Source: Agelaius tricolor (Eukaryota > Chordata > Aves > Passeriformes > Icteridae). Taken from it: a stretch of DNA of 64,000 nucleotides. Each line of letters starts with the position of its first letter. Positions within the stretch are counted from its first letter, which is position 1. Position numbers and translations under genes: made by a program. The stretch spans positions 124,001-188,000 of the forward strand of contig JALJCS010000018.1 of assembly GCA_023055355.1 (NCBI GenBank), read 5' to 3'. This document shows, in pieces, positions 61,015 to 64,000 of this stretch. The notes beneath the pieces are model-generated. The model did not search any database and was not told the origin of the DNA. It worked only from the letters and a program-made list of their open reading frames with translations.

Positions 61015-61308
61015 GGGGCAGAATCACCTTGGTATTAGAAAGTCCTCAAATGAGGTCTACAAAGACAGGACTCAATGAAATGGCATGCAGCTGAGTCAGG
61101 GGAGGTTTAGGTCGGGTATCAGGAAAAAGTTTTTAACCCGAGAATGGCTGGGCACTGGAAGAGTCTCTCCAGGGAGTGGTCACACCATCACAACTGTCTG
61201 AGTTTGGGAGTTCAAGGATGGCCCCAGGCAGGGCCAGGAGTTGGACTGATGATGATCCTGATGGGGTCCTTCCAATTCAACAGATTCGACGACTCGATGG
61301 TTCTGTCC

Positions 61309-63048
61309 TGGCCACTCAAGGTATATTGCTTGGTCTCATCAGATTTTGATCTGCTCTTGTTGTTGGTCAGACTTTGTCCCTAGTGGCTAATGATATTTAT
61401 CACAAAAGACAAAGTGCCTTTTCTCAATTTTCTCAAGCAATTGGAACATGCGCCTTAGAATCCTAAAAAAGTCTTTTCTTTGAAACAACACTGTAGTGTT
61501 TTTCACTGCCCAGTAGTCTTTCCAGATCTTAAGGAAAGAAAGAAGGCAAAATGAGGGGACGTATTACAATGAATGATTGTCAGTTTTCCGGTTCTTTAGC
61601 AGTATATTTGTACTTCCACTATTCTTTTCTGTAAAATCATGGTTTTCTATAGTATCCAATTTTCTAGCAAGACACATTTCTGCAACTGAGCCCATCAGTC
61701 TTTGTGAAAAGATATTGTCAAAAGTACAAAACATATGAATAGGCAGTGACAAGTGAGGGAAAAAAGGAGTATGAGAAGCAGCTGCATGATACTAAAGTGA
61801 GACAAGAAGGAGGAGAAGGTGCTCCAGTTGACAGAGCAAAGAATCCCCCACAGTCCCTGGAGGACATCATCATCAAGCAGGTTGTCTCCCAGCAGTCCCT
61901 GGAGAACCGTGGAGGAACACAATGGAGCTCATGGGGAGCTCCATGCCACAGCAGGTGACTGTGCCTTGAAGGAAGCTGCAGCTTGTGGAGGGAGAGAGGG
62001 CCAGAAAAGCATCCTTGACCTCTTGGAAGAGTGGAAGAGTACGTGCAAATCTTCAACAGCTGCTAACTCTAATCTATTCTCTTTCCACTTCTTGTCTTAG
62101 GTAAGTAAGAAGACAACCCAAGAATTAGAAGCCTAAATTCTTTTGCTTGAGGCTCCCATTCTTTCTGCCATTCTCTTCAAATTTAGTTTGAAGTAAAACT
62201 GATGATAAAGTTCTTAAGGCTTGATGTTCAGGCTTTTCAGAAAATAGGGAGTGCAAATAACTCTTGTCACTGTCATTTTTTTCAGAGAACGAAAAAAGGG
62301 AAATTACTGGTTTTCAAGGACTTACGGAAATCCATGGGTAACGGTGGTGAGACTGAAGAGTTTAATTAATCTGAAAAGAGAATGTCGTGGAGCTACCTCA
62401 GCTCTGTACAAGTTTTTTTTACCAGGAAGTCTAGACTTCTAAACAGACTAAGGACACAATAGTTATCTCTGGGAATATTTTAGTATGTATAGTACATTCA
62501 TCTTTAAAGAGTTCTATCTGTTTGACAGTTATGACTTGGGCTTTAATTTTGATGTGAAAAGAAATATTTGTGATTCAGATCATTTCCATTTCTGAAGCAT
62601 TTCAGTTGTTGACTGTTTTTGCTGTCTCCTGAGGGCAGGAAAATAGTCTTTGTACCAATACTGAAACAAACTAGATGGAAAAATTTGTTTTCCTCATTCT
62701 TTTCTGTCTATTTCAACAGGCACAGCAGCAAGACCACTGCTATGAGTCTGAGTGGCCCTTCCACTCCAGGATGACAAACTTGTAGTGGCTAGTATGTTAT
62801 TTGCACCCATTTCTGATGCCGGCTGTTAACTGTTGTGCAGAAAGATCTGTCAACCTTTTTCCCAGGAGGACACTTCTGAATTGCTTCACTTGTCTCTGAA
62901 GCAGAGACCTAAGCTGGCACTCCATTTCTGAGATCTTGCTGTGTTAGCCCCCAAACCCATTTCTTTCAAATGCCTTTTACTTTCAACCCAAGCACTTCAT
63001 TACTTCATGATGTAATCTCTTGTTCTTAATAGGAAAAGTGTGGATGGC
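61309..63048. other. Duplicated flank without recognised gene (copy 2)
   Basis: Same content as 4635-6365, with small indels (for example eight extra bases near 61406). Confidence 0.5.
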
Positions 63049-63287
63049 TTTAAAACCTGAAGAGGATAGGTTTCCTTTGGCTATTGGGAAGAAATTCCTT
63101 GCCAAGATGGTTGTGAAACACTAGAATATGTTGTGGGTGACCAATTCCTGGAAGTGATCAAGGCCAGCTTGAATGGGTCTTTGAGCTTAAGGCGGTCTAG
63201 TGGAAGGTGTCCCTGACAATGACATGCTGGGGAGGACGTAGGTGAATTTAAGGTCCCTTCCAAACCCAACCATTCCATTATTCTATG
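63049..63287 (+). mobile_element. CR1 LINE 3' end fragment (copy 2)
   Basis: Second copy of 6366-6604, again ending ATTCTATG. Confidence 0.85.
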
Positions 63288-63446
63288 GTAATCATTCTGT
63301 ACAGTAGCAGTAAGAAGTTGAAGCTAGAAATAACATATACATGCTGAGAAACTGCTATCCAAGGAGTTGAACTGTTTGGGTCTCACATTTATGGGCCATT
63401 TAGCAATACTATATCTAATATCTAGTCCTCGCTCTTTATCATAGAG

Positions 63447-63514
63447 GCAAGTATTTTATCATCTTTAACGTTTCTGACATTTGGGAATTTTCTTCCCTTC
63501 TCTTTCTTTTTTTT

Positions 63515-63561
<47 letters not shown>

Positions 63562-63907
63562 CTCTTTCTTTCTTTCTCTCTTTCTCTCTTTCTCTCTTTC
63601 CTTCTTTCTTTTCTTTCCTTCCCCCACTTTTTTCCTTCACTGCCTTCCTTCCACTATGTCCTTCTTTCTGCCACATCCTTCTGCAACTTCCTTCCCTCCC
63701 TCCCTCTACTTTGATGTTAATTTGCAAACTGTCAAATAGTTACAGGAAATTACTCACAAGTATTTTATCATCTTTAATGTTTCTGACGTTTGGGAATTTT
63801 CTTTCCTGCTCTTTCTTTCTTCCTTTCTTTCTTCCTTTCTTTCTTTCCCTCGTTCCTTCTTTCCCTCTTTCCCTCTTTTTCCCTTCCTTTTCTTTCTTTT
63901 TTCTTTT

Positions 63908-63979
<72 letters not shown>

Positions 63980-64000
63980 TTTCTTTTTCTTTCCCTCGTT
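63447..64000 (+). repeat. CTTT-rich minisatellite (copy 2, cut by window end)
   Basis: Same two-unit structure as 6764-7550. The first unit and part of the second are visible. The CTTT tracts are longer than in copy 1. Confidence 0.9.

Larger units (their letters stand above)
59937..61308 (+). mobile_element. CR1 LINE fragment (interrupted), copy 2
   Basis: Second copy of the CR1 fragment at 3268-4634, with the same interrupting LTR and an internal GCTCT microsatellite. Confidence 0.85.
56665..64000 (+). repeat. Segmental duplication, copy 2
   Basis: Second copy of 1-7261, colinear throughout. It begins inside the env TM region of the provirus at 45526-58245, so copy 1 is expected to be the 3' end of an equivalent provirus lying upstream of the window. 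The last base corresponds to about position 7261, inside a CTTT tract. A tandem arrangement with a period near 56.7 kb is inferred, not shown. An assembly duplication of two haplotypes is the main alternative. Confidence 0.97.

Noticed and set aside
1..64000. CRISPR array, bacterial operons, tRNA or rRNA genes
   Set aside because: No short regularly spaced direct repeats with unique spacers, no tRNA cloverleaf and no rRNA sequence noticed. CR1 and ERV content shows a bird nuclear genome.

Overview
This is a non-coding, repeat-dominated stretch of a bird nuclear genome. The diagnostic evidence is a set of CR1 LINE fragments on both strands with the usual 5'-truncated shape and 3' ends of the type TTCCAACC...ATTCTATG, together with many endogenous retrovirus (ERV) LTRs. 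The LTR types and the mixture of young LTRs, satellite and segmental duplication would suit a songbird, and perhaps a low-recombination region such as the W chromosome or pericentromere. That placement is inference. No intact cellular gene was found. The best cellular coding candidate is one 131-bp exon-like segment on the minus strand at 44623-44753.

Layout. 1-61 is the C-terminal end of a retroviral env, followed by a 3' LTR (597-1582) and 5.7 kb of flank that holds CR1 fragments, a solo LTR and CTTT-rich minisatellites. 8390-12385 is a tandem array of about nine 430-bp GC/CpG-rich satellite units with signs of a two-unit higher-order period. It abuts the remnant of an alpharetrovirus-like env TM with polypurine tract and LTR (12409-13315). 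13316-25899 is mostly unrecognised, with a small 22-bp repeat, a (CA)n, a CCTTG-rich tract that inverts around 21630, and a minus-strand LTR at 23215-23591. 25900-45525 holds CR1 pieces, solo LTRs with target-site duplications, the candidate exon, and long AT-rich stretches with nothing recognisable.

45526-58245 is an almost complete but inactivated ERV provirus: 5' LTR, candidate primer-binding site, gag, protease, reverse transcriptase, RNase H, integrase, env and 3' LTR. Its ends show four of five matching target-site bases (ATACG/ATACC). Two unrelated solo LTRs have landed inside it, one in the 5' LTR (46343-47612) and one in env (55766-56436). Each is bracketed by its own 5-bp duplication.

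56665-64000 repeats 1-7261 in direct orientation at roughly 98-99 % identity by eye. The duplicated block starts inside the provirus and runs off both window edges. The simplest reading is a tandem segmental duplication with a period near 56.7 kb, made of about 44 kb of flank plus the 12.7-kb provirus, of which the window shows slightly more than one unit. There is no gene network here. The content is a layered record: old CR1, LTR insertions into CR1, provirus insertion, LTR insertions into the provirus, and then duplication of the whole block.
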